64,000 nt of DNA from Combretum micranthum (Eukaryota > Streptophyta > Magnoliopsida > Myrtales > Combretaceae), in NCBI GenBank assembly GCA_024138025.1, contig JAMXBD010003373.1:59690-123689 (forward strand), in the 5' to 3' direction. Below, one piece after another: positions 37,341 to 49,271 of this stretch. Every line of letters starts with the position of its first letter. Within the stretch, counting starts at the first letter, position 1. A program made the position numbers and the translations under genes. The notes beneath the pieces were generated by a model. That model saw only the letters and a program-made list of their open reading frames with translations, ran no database searches and was not told the origin of the DNA.

Positions 37341-39040
37341 GCTGCTCTTCGGACCAGATTAAACAGCATAATAAACATCCAGTTCTTCAAATTATTAATA
37401 GACATTCAGTTCTTCAAATTATTAAATCGAATTGAATTAAGTCAAATTTAATAATGCCTATTCCTAATATAAACAAGCAAGCTATTGCATACTTATAGCA
37501 ATAGTGTATTACTATATTAACTCAAAAGGGAATCAACTAAAGAACCTTTAACTAAAATAAGGAATATAAAAAAAAAATCAATAATCGAAGTTAGAATATA
37601 TATACAACACACCATTCTAAATTACCTGTACAAAAAGATTCAATGAACTTAACATATAGCTTTAACATTTAATTCTTACATAAAACACATTTATATAACT
37701 TATAAATTCATTAGAAGACCATATATGAAGCAAAGAAGGATAATTGAAGAAGGTTGAAATTGTAAAAACTTAGGAGATACGCGGTGGTAATTTACACTAG
37801 CAAATTGAAGCTGAACGCCGACAGCGTTGGAATCATACGTCGACGGCATTAAGAAAATCGGTTCTGTTCGCATTCAACACTAATTAAAGGCCGGCGACAT
37901 TGAAGCTCTGGTGGCCGACGTAAGATTTGAAAAAATAAAAGCTGGCCAATTTTTTCACAAAAACCGGTGGCATTGCAAGTAGCGTTAGAAAAATCAGTTC
38001 TGATCACATCTAATACCGCCTCTACGCCGACGCATTGAAGTACCAGATGCCGACGTAAAACCAAAAACAAACCTGTTCGAAAAGCTTTTGTTTCCCCTGT
38101 TTTGCACTTCAAAAATTTATAACATAAAACACTTTTAATCCTTTTTCAAACATATATTTAGCTTCATACACTATCTTCTATCCACATTAACCATTCCTAA
38201 CAACTTTGAACATCATTTTAACATCAAACTATTTTTTATATCAAACTCTCTCTACTCTTCACCTTAAACTTAACTACTCAAAATCAACTTCAGTTTTCAA
38301 ACACTTCTTACTACTTTCATAACACAAATAACAAGTTCATATAATAATGAAACACAACCTAACATTTATTAATACATAAAACCATTCAAATCATATGACA
38401 TTAAAACTCATTCTAACATGGATTCTATATCTATATCAAAGAAAACAAAGAATTTATACTTGCATTGATTTACATGAAGAAGCTTTGGCTTAGAGAAAAT
38501 TGTTGAATCCAAGGCTTGTTCTTGCTAAGGTTTAGAGCTTATGGTTTGAAGAAAGAAGGCATTGTGTTGGCTGCCAAAAGAAGGCCTATTTGATCAAATT
38601 AGTGACTCATATTTATCCTAACTTTAACTTTTGGGGTTGTATGGATTAGGCTTAATTTTGGCTTAATTTAGGGCTAATTTAGACTTAATTTGAGCTTGAA
38701 AATGGGCTTAACTTAATGTAAAATTCTATTAGCACAGTTTTAGACATTTCAAAAGTTATTTTGATAATTTTAAACATAACACATACATATTAATTCATAA
38801 GAGATACAACATTAATTATATATACACACATTAAATACATAAAATAATGCATTAATCTCATACACATATACACATACATCAATAATTTATATTAATGAAC
38901 ATAGTATATCAAACGATTTCTACACATTCATTTTCATATATCAAATTCACTTCAAACTTAATATTTAGAACTAATATTATATTTACATAAAAATTAAATT
39001 ATTAACTAAATTAGGTTATTTTAGTATGGATCGTCACCAT

Positions 39041-40020
39041 CATTCATTAAATGTAATTATGCAAAGCTATAGCAAGCACTATTTTTATCTTTTTCTCATT
39101 TTATAATTGGCATGCTATATGGAATATGGAACCTGTTCTTCATATTGTGAATTTCTATTCGATAATGTTTCGAAGAGATGAATGCCTATGATTGAATAGC
39201 TCCTTTGGATTGCTTAGTGGGTGCCCTGGTCGAATCTTAGACCCATGGTATCTCTCTCCTTTGTACGAAGCTAGAAATCCACTTTTATTTGGGATCTTGA
39301 GTCAACCAAGTAGTATTTTCTTGCATGATTATATTTCCATGAGAAAGGGATTGAACAAATGTAGAGTTTAATGTAACACACTGCAATGTCATTTTCTTAC
39401 TAGTTTTATGAGAGCGGCCGTGGAAAGTTGAATTGGGGATCACTTAGTACACGAAACAAGACATTAGCATCATGACTTTGTCCATCTGTGTCTGCTGCTA
39501 AAAATGTAAATCTATAGTCAAAATCACAAACGCATAACATGTTTTGTGTAACTTCACCTTTTTTGTTCATGTTTATAATTCGATCATTAGTCGGAACATG
39601 GGCAGCAATGTGAGTTCCATCCATTGCTCCAATACAATCTTGTAAAGCAAGGTGTGTTAATACATGGAAAAATTAATATCGATATATGAACGAACTCGAG
39701 AAACACATAACGGCCTTAAAGGATGGGAAGTATTTATCACTTGTCGTATATGTGATGGAATGTAGGAAGCTCAGGATGCAAGGTATTATTATGTTCTTGG
39801 ACAATTCCACACTGCTACAAGGACATCATTGAAGTGTTGAAATACCATCTCCGATGAATGCCAAAACATCTCTTGAACTACTCTGTTGTAGCTCCATGAC
39901 GATGATAAACATAAATATCCCTACATTTTCATCTATAGCAACTTCTTTACTAAACAAGCCTATATTGTTCTAAGGTTGCACACAATCTATGAAATGTATG
40001 GGTTCAACTGAACATGTTTG
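39041..40020 (-). pseudogene. PIF/Harbinger (HARBI1-like) transposase, decayed and interrupted
   Basis: DDE nuclease that cuts and joins element ends. Read on the minus strand, in several frames, from about 40000: an N-terminal helical part (DENVGIFMFIIVMELQQ, then VVQEMFWHSSEMVFQHFNDV), KYFPSFK, and from 39640 CIGAMDGTHIAAHVP with the first catalytic Asp (39619-39621). Then comes TDGQSHDANVLFRVLSDP with the second. From about 39320 there is KYYLVDS with the third, then YKGERYH, ELFNHRHSSLRNIIE and finally KIKIVLAIALHNYI near 39050, all in family order. The gene is broken by frame changes and stops, and the LTR-like element 36364-39036 sits just after ALHNYI. The Myb/SANT partner lies upstream in the same orientation. 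Confidence 0.8.
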
Positions 40021-40394
40021 ACATCTTCTTGGATTGTTATGATTGAGTAACTGTGGATAAGTTCGATCTCCTCTTCTTGAATTTTAGCATGGTGTACTTT
40101 TGTGTAAGTACTTCTCCATTAGAAGATATATCATGACACTTCATTAGATCTTCCTCGAGGCAGAATCCATTTGTGCCCCTGTAAAATTGAAGGTCAATTG
40201 ACAAACGCAGGACTATTTCCATAGCAATCTCATGAATAAGGTAGTAACAACAACAACCAACATAGATGAACATTGTGAACGAAGTACATAAGTTAAACTT
40301 TCTTCGAAAAGTTATATAACACAGCATCATAGTCCGACATACACTTAATGACAAAAAAAAAAAAAAAAGTTGTATCACGATTTATCTCCTTTCA

Positions 40395-41040
40395 TTTGCC
40401 AATCTCTCACAGCAAAAATTCGGTTTTTATTTCCAAGGTTGGGTAGCTGACAAAAAACTATGCGTTATTGGGATCCATAAGGACATCTGCAGCATCCAAG
40501 CCCAAGTGGATATTCTCTAGAACAACATGTAGTGTCTACACCTCTTGCATCACTGCCTTCATACTTCGAGGATCATTACCACTACGAACAGACATGGAGT
40601 TGCTGGAAGATCTTACTTTCATAGATGCAATTAGCTCCCCTAAATCATTTGTAATATCTTCTTTAGAGTATCACTTCTTCCTAGCTCATTTTTTAACATT
40701 AGACCAAAATGTTTTTCTTTTCACAGAAGATTCCTCAACATGCATCATAGTTCAAAAAAAGCTATCTTCATTGGAATCATTTGCAACTGATGTCAAATTG
40801 TCTTGAGGATTAACATATTGTGGACCACCTCTGAATCTCCACTTCCATCCGACCCCTGATTTCGCGTAGTGCTTCAACCAGTTCCACTTCGCCCATTGGT
40901 TTCGCAAAGAATCCACTTGTTTCGCAATTGTTTCAGGGTCAATCCTTCCCGAATTTCTAAAATTTCAAAACCTGCTTCCATAAAGTAAAAAGCGATGAAA
41001 ATAACTGTTTCCTTTAGGCTCCAATTGACCCTATTAGCTA
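40395..41040 (-). pseudogene. Myb/SANT-like DNA-binding protein (Harbinger ORF1 type)
   Basis: PIF/Harbinger elements encode a second protein with a Myb/SANT-like domain that helps the transposase bind DNA. On the minus strand, after a likely acceptor near 41040, the sequence reads RVNWSLKETVIFIAFYFMEA, KQLRNKW, and in the next frame DSLRNQWAKWNWLKHYAKSG then VGWKWRFRGGPQYVNPQ. This is the 'LKNRWDxLRxxWxxWxxL...GxGW' core. The frames join if one C is added to the CC at 40913-40914. Downstream are further relic segments (SMKAVMQEV, LENIHLGLDAADVLMDP, FFVSYPTLEIKTEFLL) with stops between. The plus-strand 112-codon frame over 40468-40806 is antisense to it. It could be a host-derived Myb/SANT gene, but its place 0.4 kb upstream of the transposase favours ORF1. 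Confidence 0.65.
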
Positions 41041-41543
41041 TATTTCCTAAATAAAAAAGAACAAGAAAACAGCAGAAGAAAGTCATATATGCATGATATG
41101 CTAGGAGAATCACCGTTCTTTACTTACGATGACTACAATGAGATGCCATCCACGCCCACTGCACCAATATGGGTGTCACCTGCAACAAAATAATTATTTT
41201 AAAAATTCCACTCCACCTTCCAAAAGACCTTTCATATCACAAAATAAGCCTTGCACACTCAAAGATATGCCAAAACAAGATTGTAAGAATATGACAGCTA
41301 CTAAACAGATTCAACGAAGACAGTTCAATTCATTCATTTGTGAAACCTATATGACGATTGTGCTATTTCTATCATGAGATCCAATGATATTTCAGCAACA
41401 AATCATATCAACAAACCATAAATGTAAAATGAAATTACATACAACAAAGCAAATTAATGGACTCATCAGCAATTGTGCTTTGCTCAATTGGGTTCTTTTC
41501 ATTTCAAGTGAAGTTTCATCCTTTTGCAGCTACTGTTGTGCCA
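41041..41543. other. Spacer, no gene seen
   Basis: May include the outer end of the Harbinger element (tgacacccatattggtgcag on the minus strand near 41160-41180), but no terminal inverted repeat or TTA/TAA target duplication could be identified. Confidence 0.35.
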
Positions 41544-42501
41544 TTTAGGGTCTGTTTTTACATACCTCGATGGACCACCTTTCCTCCACTGCCTCGCCCT
41601 CTATCCACCTTCTCTATCGCATCTTTCCTCTATCTCCTCCTTCTTCGTTGCACTTCAAGCTGTCCACTGCCTCGCTCTTCCTCCCTCTTCTCTATCGCCT
41701 CCTTCCTCTGTCTCCACCTATCTCGCTGCCACACTGTCTCGTTCCTCCTCCTTCTTCGTCGCACTTCAAGCCATCCACTGCCTCACTCTCTCCATCGTTA
41801 CGCTCTTCCTCCTCCTTCTCTGTCGATCTATATCGCCGCCCTGCTATCTCCTTCATCGTCCTTTCCTGTCGCCTCCTTGCTCTCTGTCCCTTGGTTGATG
41901 TCAAATGCCTCATCACTCGCCTCGTCCCCTAGCCAATGTCAGTTGCCTCCCTGCTCTCCTTCCTCCTCCTTCTCCATCACATGCAATCACAAGGCTTTAT
42001 CGGAGCACCCTATCTCCGATCGTTGTCTGCCTACTCAGTCATCCTCCTCTCACATCACTGTCTCCCTTCATTATGTCTGGCTATCTGTGTGTGTGTGTGT
42101 GTGTGTGTGTGGCTTTCGCTGTTGATGGTGGTGTAATTCCACCATTGGTAGCCCTGATTTATAGTCCAAAACAATAAATTATTTATCCCATGAGTGATGG
42201 GAAATTGGCGCCAATGAAGATGGAATATGCAGTGGGAAAAGCAGCTTTAGCGGGAAGATGAGATTCCTTGAGAAATTGGAGGCCGAAGTAATTAATTGGC
42301 CTATTGAATAAGTCGTCTGTGTTAAAGACAATAGCAGCAGAGGAGTACAATGTGTTGAGGGTAAAAATGGAATTAATCCATTAAGTTAGAGGTATGATTG
42401 TAAAATCGTTAATCATTTTTTAAAGCTCTTTTTATCCAAACGTATGTTTTCAAACAGACCGAAAAAGGCAGCAAAAAGCAACTTGCCAAACAAACCCTAA
42501 A
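41544..42501. mobile_element. Possible non-autonomous inverted-repeat element with pyrimidine-rich core
   Basis: tttagggtctgttttt at 41544 faces ccaaacaaaccctaaa ending at 42501, an imperfect inverted pair of about 14 bases. The interior 41570-41960 is C/T-rich. A unit of about 109 bases is repeated (cttcttcgttgcacttcaag / cttcttcgtcgcacttcaag, each then .tccactgcctc.ct), and (TG)n lies at 42089-42111. The several overlapping Ser/Leu/Pro-rich frames in all three plus frames are translations of this low-complexity DNA. No target duplication found. Confidence 0.35.
42089..42111. repeat. (TG)n microsatellite
   Basis: About eleven TG units. Confidence 0.9.
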
Positions 42502-44138
42502 GATGGGTTGTGTTGGTTCATTGACGTTGGGTTTTGGTTTTGTAGTGTTTGAAGGTTGGCGATAGTGGTTGGTTTCTATGTTGTGGCAGTGGCAGTAGGT
42601 AATTGAGGTGATAGTGTTAAGTAATTTTAGTTTGTGGCTGCGTATACAGAGAGAAGAGAGAGAGAGAGAGAGAGGACAATAGTTTTCTAAAGAGAGGAAA
42701 AGAGACATTCAGAGAGAGGGGAAAAACTAAAAAACAAGAAAAGGTAAATAAATATGCTGATAATGAAGAAAAAATTAATTTTTTAATATAGATTACTTAT
42801 CGTTTTATCATACTACTAGATTTTTGGTCAAATTTCGACTAAAAGTAGTGTAAGTGCAAAATTTTAAAATTAAAGGTATTTTTTATTTAAAAAAATTGTT
42901 TAAATATAATTCTATTATATTCAAAAAAATTCGGATATTATCAATCACATTAACCTAATCTTTATATAATGGCATTTCTTTTCATCTTGTTGTTAATACT
43001 TATATTTATAATTTTTTAAAGCTATTATGCCAAATCTTTAATTATAAAAAAACATCGAGAAAAAAAAATTCGAAAAACATTAACCACAGAAAAATGCAAT
43101 CCCATCATGGATGGTATAGTATTCCTTTTAGAGTATCTTGTAAGCAGTACAACCGAATAATCTATATATTATAATCATAATAATAAGGACCATTGATTTT
43201 TTTTTTTTTTGGGCTACAGTATCAAACCCACCTCAATATATATTATATCTCATTATACTCGTGTAGCATGCACTGCATTCCTTTGTTTGCTATGCTTTCA
43301 TTTTCTAGAAGAAACTGAAGGAGACTAAGCTGTTTATGTAAGACCAACTAACTATGTCCTTCAACATGTCTCTTTCGTTTTTTCCATTCTAATTGTTTAG
43401 ATGATTATAAAATTAATGATTATAAAAGATAATGGTAATAGTTATGATATTAAATAATCGGTTTTATAATTAATGATAGTACTATATGATATAGATATTG
43501 TTTGTCTATTTAGATAGTCTGTTTTTTATTATATTTATATTAATTTAATCCACATCTATATTTCGTCTATTTAATTTATTTACAAATAAAATTATTTTTT
43601 TTTTATTGAGATATGTTGTTGATAAGCAGTTTATTTGAAAACATTTACATCCATTATGGAAACAAATAGGCATATTATTATTAGGAAACTTAACATTAAT
43701 CCTATTGTTTTCCCGTTCTATTTTAGAAAATCAGTGTTGATACCAACCCAAATAGAACCAGAGCTAAGAGTTATAATAAATTGATTGGATGGTTCATTTT
43801 TAGCAGGCAATACTGGAAAATTACTGTATTCAATAAAAGGGAATATATATGATGTGACCACTTAATTGGAAAATTATTGTGTTTATTAAAATGGAATATA
43901 TGATGTGACCACTCAATTCAGAAACATCCAAAAACTACCCAAAATTTTTATTTGTTTCTATTTGGACTAAAAGTACATTTTTTATGATAACCCTTTGTTT
44001 TATACACACTGATTTTAACATTTCTGTTGATAAAAATGCATGGAAACGTTGTTTTATGTTTTTCTTTTTCTTTTTTTTTTTTTTTTTTGGTTTTTAGTGT
44101 AAGTGCAAAGCAGGTTTTTGACTAAAACCAAGCCAAAG
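42502..44138. other. Upstream region of the NRAMP gene
   Basis: No gene. (GA)n at 42656-42674. A two-copy tandem repeat at 43811-43920 is listed separately. Just before the NRAMP start codon a long T tract and ggtttttag (44070-44097) could be the 3' end of an intron in the 5' untranslated region. A promoter cannot be placed with confidence. Confidence 0.4.
43811..43920. repeat. Two-copy tandem repeat, unit about 55 bp
   Basis: tggaaaattactgtattcaa / tggaaaattattgtgtttat, each then aa.ggaatata(ta)tgatgtgaccact.aatt. Confidence 0.8.
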
Positions 44139-47100
44139 ATGGAGTTGGTGGGATCAACTTCTGAGCAGCCTCAGTTTATTGCGAGTACTGGAAACCAGAG
44201 TTTCTCCAATGCTCAAATTAATCAAAATTCTGATGATAATCAGATTTCTGTTCCAGATGTAAGTACCCTTTTCGTGTCACACTGCCATTTTTTATTTTTT
44301 ATTTTTTATTTTATTTTTTCTTGATTTAAATGCTTTTTGTAGTTTAGTCTAATTTTATATCTAAATATTATCCTTGTAATCTAGCGATATGACTATTAGG
44401 GGCCTCTATCTGTGAGTTGTGATCCACCACTATATATCTGGGAAAGAACAATTAGTTACTGTGACAGTTAAAATCACAATTTAACTCGCACGATTTTATA
44501 TATTTAAAATTTCTCGGGTTTTTTCTAGTAAAAAAGGGATGTAAAATCGCATAGGGATAGATTTTAGTAGATTTATGAATTTAAGTGCACGATTTTATAA
44601 TTTTACAATTCCACTTGTTCTACGTAATCCTACAATTCTAGACGTTCCAAATATTAGCAAAATCACAGGGACCACCCTGCAAGTTGCTTTTCGCTGTTGA
44701 TATCCTCCTGTTTCTTGAAATTATTCTTTTATCCATCAAATTAACTACAATGAGTATAAAGCTGCTGTGGTTGCTTCCAATGTATGTGTTTTGCTCTGCA
44801 GAAAGAAAGCTGGAAGAACTTATTTGCATATATGGGTCCAGGATTCCTTGTATCCATTGCTTATATTGATCCTGGAAATTGTGAGAAAGAATTTTCCTGA
44901 TTGCTTGTTCTTATAATCAAATGGTTCGGCCATTCAAAACCGGTCATTGACACTCTGCAATTTTAACTTGCAGTTGAAACAGATCTGCAGTCAGGAGCAC
45001 AGTACAAATACGGGGTGCATATTCTCAATCCGAGTATCTGAAATAGCACACTTATACTTGTGAAAAATGTCGATACCACAGAGTTTTCCTCTAATGCTGG
45101 CAGTATCCTGTCACTCTTTCCAATTAACATGCACCTTGTATGATTTTTCGGGGCTGATTCATCATTCAACCCAATTTAGGGGGTCATTCACTATTCTATC
45201 ATTTTCCAATCAATGAAGAACAATGAGTTTGATGGAATAATTTTGGATCTCGAGGTTCTTTTAAAATGGGATACAGTATATACACTGAATATTTAGCACG
45301 AATAATTATGTGAATATTGAGTTTGCTTAGTTTCAGTAAAGATCTAGTCTCGTTTCTGCTAGTAACAATCCTTTTATCTTACAGTTGCTCTGGATCATCA
45401 TGGTGGCTTCATGTGCTGCTCTTATAATTCAATCCTTAGCAGCTAATCTAGGTGTTGTTACAGGTATGAACATCATCCATGTACTAATAGCAGCTAATCT
45501 AGGTGTTGTTACAGGTATGAACATCATCCATGTACTTAAAAAGGGAAAATATGATATGATCATGTGTATTTATTTTTGTTTTAATTTAGTTCCACAATGT
45601 CAGGAAAGCATTTAGCCGAGCACTGCAGATTTGAATATCCTAGGAGGACAAATTTCATACTATGGCTACTTGCAGAAATTGCTGTTGTTGCTTGTGACAT
45701 TCCTGAAGGTAAGAATGAGTAATGACCCCAGAAATTAATCATCTATTCCGGGATATAAATGACTAAAACCATATATGATATACGAGTGACTATGCTGTTC
45801 TAATCTTCTTCACATATGGTAAATCTTTATGATTGCCCCTTTCTTTCCTTCCCAGTTATAGGCACTGCCTTTGCTTTGAACATGCTCTTCAATATCCCGG
45901 TGTGGTGTGGAGTCCTCCTGACAGGGCTCAGTACGTTGATTCTTCTAGCACTCCAGCAATATGGGGTACTTCCCGTGTTGTGAATGCTTTGTTTACTTTT
46001 TGTGTATATTGTTCATTTTCATACTCCACAGGCTGTACCATAATGGAAAAACAAGTAGAAGCATCCCTTCATGGCCACTCATGTGCTAGTGTCTGAATCT
46101 GCACACTCACGTAATTGTTGAAACATGTTGATTTTAGGTAGACAAACCCTGGAAACTATCATAAATTGTAGCAGCATACTGAATTTTCGAAATAATGCGC
46201 TTTACATCCATTTACACGGCTGTTGGTCTAATTGTATTTCACTCCATCTTTAGGAAGTCTACATTATTTTTTGCAGGTCAGGAAACTAGAGTTCTTGATT
46301 GGTGTTCTGGTACTCACTATTGCAGCATGCTTCTTTGGTGAGCTTGCTTATGCGAAACCTGTTGCCACAGAAGTACTAAATGGGCTTTTTATACCTCAAC
46401 TCAAAGGAAATGGTGCCACTGGTCTTGCTATATCGCTGCTTGGTGCCATGGTGATGCCGTAAGTCACTACCATGCAAAGACAATTTTATATAACTTAATT
46501 CTCAAATGGAAATCAGCTTTGAAGGATGGTTCTTGTGTGTTCCCTGCAGGCACAATCTCTTCCTCCACTCTGCGTTGGTGCTCTCCAGGAAAATACCTCG
46601 ATCTGTTCGAGGAATTCAAGTAATTCCTATTCTGAATGAGCTTTCTTTAACTTTTCTAAACATTGTTCTTATAAGCTGACACATAATTTCTTCAATATCT
46701 CATATGAAGTTGTGCTAAATTGTTTGTCTTAATCACATGTACCACTCTTGAGTTCAAACCCCCATGCACTCATTTCATCTCTATTTAATAATGCGGTTCA
46801 GATGATGAGCTCCAATGAAAAGTCAAATTCCATAAGCAAAGGAGATTTAAGTTTTCAAATCACATGGTGGTTAGTCCAAAAATTATTCATATATATACCT
46901 TGCATTTCCTTGCGGATTGATGTTAAGTGCATGTTTGGATTGTTGGATTTTTATCTGTGTCTATAACTTATTGGTATAAATAAGTATTGGTTCAATATAG
47001 GTTCGATTTGGTCAGTTTATGAGTAAAACTGTCAGTTTTTTATTGGTATCACATCTATATTGGTTCAGTTTGAAAACTAAACTAAAAAAAAACCAAACCG

Positions 47101-49271
47101 ACTATCCACATAGGCCCTAAATCCGCATTTAATAGTGGGGTACCTGACCAACCTAAGAGAATCAAATGAAATTTGTATAGTTCATGCATAACTTGTTCAA
47201 ATGATTGTGATTAGTCTTCCCTAGTGTTATTCTCAAAAAGTGAAACACCATCTTTTGAATACCTTGCTAAAATTTTGCTCATCAATAACTAATTTGTGAT
47301 ATCTTTATTAGGATCAGTATATATAAGCTTCATTCTTTTACCTCTTTGCATATGTTCTTGTCACACTAGTAAACAAGGTATATTGCATCCTACTCGCAGG
47401 AGGCTTGTAGATTTTATACGATAGAAAGTGCCTTTGCTCTCATGGTGGCCTTTCTCATCAATGTCGGTAATTTCCGTTAGTGGTGCTGTTTGCAATTCAT
47501 CGAGCTTGTCTCCAAAGGACGAGGCCAGTTGCAACAACTTGGATCTAAATGAAGCCTCCTTTCTGTTACAAGTATGTATTTATCATATCTTGACATTTCA
47601 TAGTGCATGTTTTACCTGCAAGAGCAGAAAAAATGAGCACATTGAGATATCTTGCCATAGATATTGAGCCAATAAAATGAGTTTGACAGAATGTTCTAGG
47701 CAAATGGAGCTCAAAACTTTTTGCAATTGCTTTGCTGGCATCAGGTCAGAGTTCTACAATAACTGGAACATATGCAGGGCAGTACATTATGCAGGTAATT
47801 AATGATTTAATATCAAAACTCCATTATCTTTCTAAATACAAGGAACACTTGCGCATGGATATGATTTTATTGGTTAACACGTTAGATTCAAGGAAGAAAT
47901 TCATTTCATTTGATGAAATGCTAGTTAGGTTCTCGAATTACTTCTTTCTCAGCTAATTTGTTTCTTTGTTTCAATCTTTCACTTGTAGGGATTTCTTGAT
48001 CTACGACTGGAGCCATGGATCCGAAACATGTTAACTAGATGCTTGGCAATAGTTCCCAGTCTTATTGTTGCTGTCATTGGGGTTCTGCTGGGGCGGGGAA
48101 GCTAATCATTATTGCATCAGTATAGTATTCTTGCTGTTAATTAATGCGTTTCACTTTATAGATTAAAGACACTAATCTGTCTTTAGAGGAATCACCACAT
48201 GGACATAACCAACACAAGGGGCTTCTCCATTGAAAACTTCAGGAACAAATTGTTCAGAATAGGGATATATTCTAACATCAACCTCGTTAAGCTTGAATGG
48301 CTTATCATACTTGAAACTAGGATCCTTTTTTTTTTTTTTCTGTTTCATTATTTTAAAAATAACTCATAAAATTTCTTTTGAAACCAAAATGTTGAAATAT
48401 GAATGACATGCTTGCTTGGCCAAAATGAAAAGCATTGTCATTTGTTGTCAAATGAATCAAAATTAAAATTTCTCACTGATGTTGTCACCTTGCTCATCAA
48501 TATGCTTTATCTAGAATATATCAACTTTAGAATTCAAATTTACTCTATTAGGAATTTCCTATTAAATGGTTTTTGAGAAACTAAGACTCGTTTCATTTTG
48601 CAGATGATTCTATCCTTTGAGCTCCCCTTTGCTCTTATTCCTCTTCTCAAATTCACAAGCAGCAAGAACAAGATGGGTTTATATGCCAATTCAACCCGGG
48701 TAATTTTTCTTGCCGAATATCACCATAGAATTTTTAATCCACACCGACTAATCTAAAAGTTTAAACCTGTTACGTTTGGTGTAGTTTTATTGTTATTACT
48801 TGATGGTAATATCTTTCGAAACTGCATTTGGTACTACAAGTATATGTCAATGATAATTTCCTAAAAAAAGAAGTTGATACGCTGCAAGGCCTGTCATGAT
48901 TACACTTTGTTTCCACATTATCTTCTGTCCAGATTTCTCTCCTCACTTGGATCATTGGTTCCCTAATCATGGGAATAAATCTATATTATCTAGCAACCGG
49001 GTTCATCAAATTGCTTCTTCATAGTCATTTGAAGCTCCCTTTGCTAGTGTTGTGTGGAATCTTGGGGTTCTCTGGTATGGCTGCTTATTTGGCAGGGATA
49101 GCATACTTGGTCTTGCGCAAAAACAATCAAGATCCTCACCTACAGGCATTAACAGCACCAGGAAGCCAGCAGTTTGCAAACGAGTCGGGTATTTCATCAT
49201 CATATACTCACCAAAGAGAAGACATAGTATGTATGCAGTTGCCTCAGAGATCTAACGAAGACATTGATTGA
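44139..49271 (+). CDS. NRAMP1: NRAMP divalent metal transporter (NRAMP1/6 clade)
   Basis: Proton-coupled importer of Fe2+/Mn2+ and related metals, a multi-pass membrane protein. Thirteen coding exons: 44139-44258, 44802-44880, 44974-45014, 45385-45463, 45604-45708, 45856-45965, 46277-46458, 46550-46619, 47400-47571, 47690-47794, 47989-48119, 48604-48699, 48933-49271; all introns are GT-AG. The product is about 543 residues once two lesions are allowed for. DPGN (residues 63-66, helix 1) and MPH (238-240, helix 6, Pro codon split by an intron), the metal-site motifs, are intact. So is the family signature [19 protein letters not shown] in exons 10-11, and the tail [13 protein letters not shown] matches Arabidopsis NRAMP1 (REDIANMQLPNR). 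Lesions: a 2-nt loss at 47463-47467 between FLIN and VISVSGAVC, and one G short in the run at 48079-48082 (ViGGSAGAG). Exon 4 has a duplicated end with two donors. Clade is confident; NRAMP1 versus NRAMP6 is not. Confidence 0.9.
45437..45538 (+). repeat. 51-bp tandem duplication across the exon 4 donor of NRAMP
   Basis: 45437-45485 and 45488-45536 are identical over 49 bases. Each copy carries the end of exon 4 (AANLGVVTG codons), the donor ACAG|gtatga (GT at 45464 and at 45515) and the first intron bases. The intervening bases stay open, so use of the second donor would add 17 residues ([17 protein letters not shown]) in frame. The intron would then be 89 rather than 140 bases. The first donor gives the family-standard protein. 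Confidence 0.9.

Larger units (their letters stand above)
36364..39036 (-). mobile_element. LTR-like insertion (2.67 kb) inside the Harbinger transposase
   Basis: On the minus strand it starts TGACGATCCATACTAAAATA and ends CTTACACATACGTCA, so its ends are TG...CA with a 5-bp inverted TGACG/CGTCA. CCAT (ATGG on the minus strand) flanks it on both sides. There is no gag-pol. It contains four roughly 20-base units of tattgcatcatagtg at 37264-37340, GC-richer words (gccgacagcgttgg, gtcgacggcatt, ggtggccgacgtaag) at 37810-38060, and the short acidic exon at 36746-36813. Transposase similarity resumes on both sides, so the borders are well supported even though the duplication is only 4 bp. Confidence 0.65.

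Noticed and set aside
40468..40806. 112-codon plus-strand frame
   Set aside because: Antisense to the Myb/SANT-like relic, whose residues are recognisable on the minus strand.
41457..42177. Overlapping Ser/Leu/Pro-rich frames up to 222 codons
   Set aside because: All three plus frames are open because the DNA is almost pure C/T with an internal repeat; no conserved domain.
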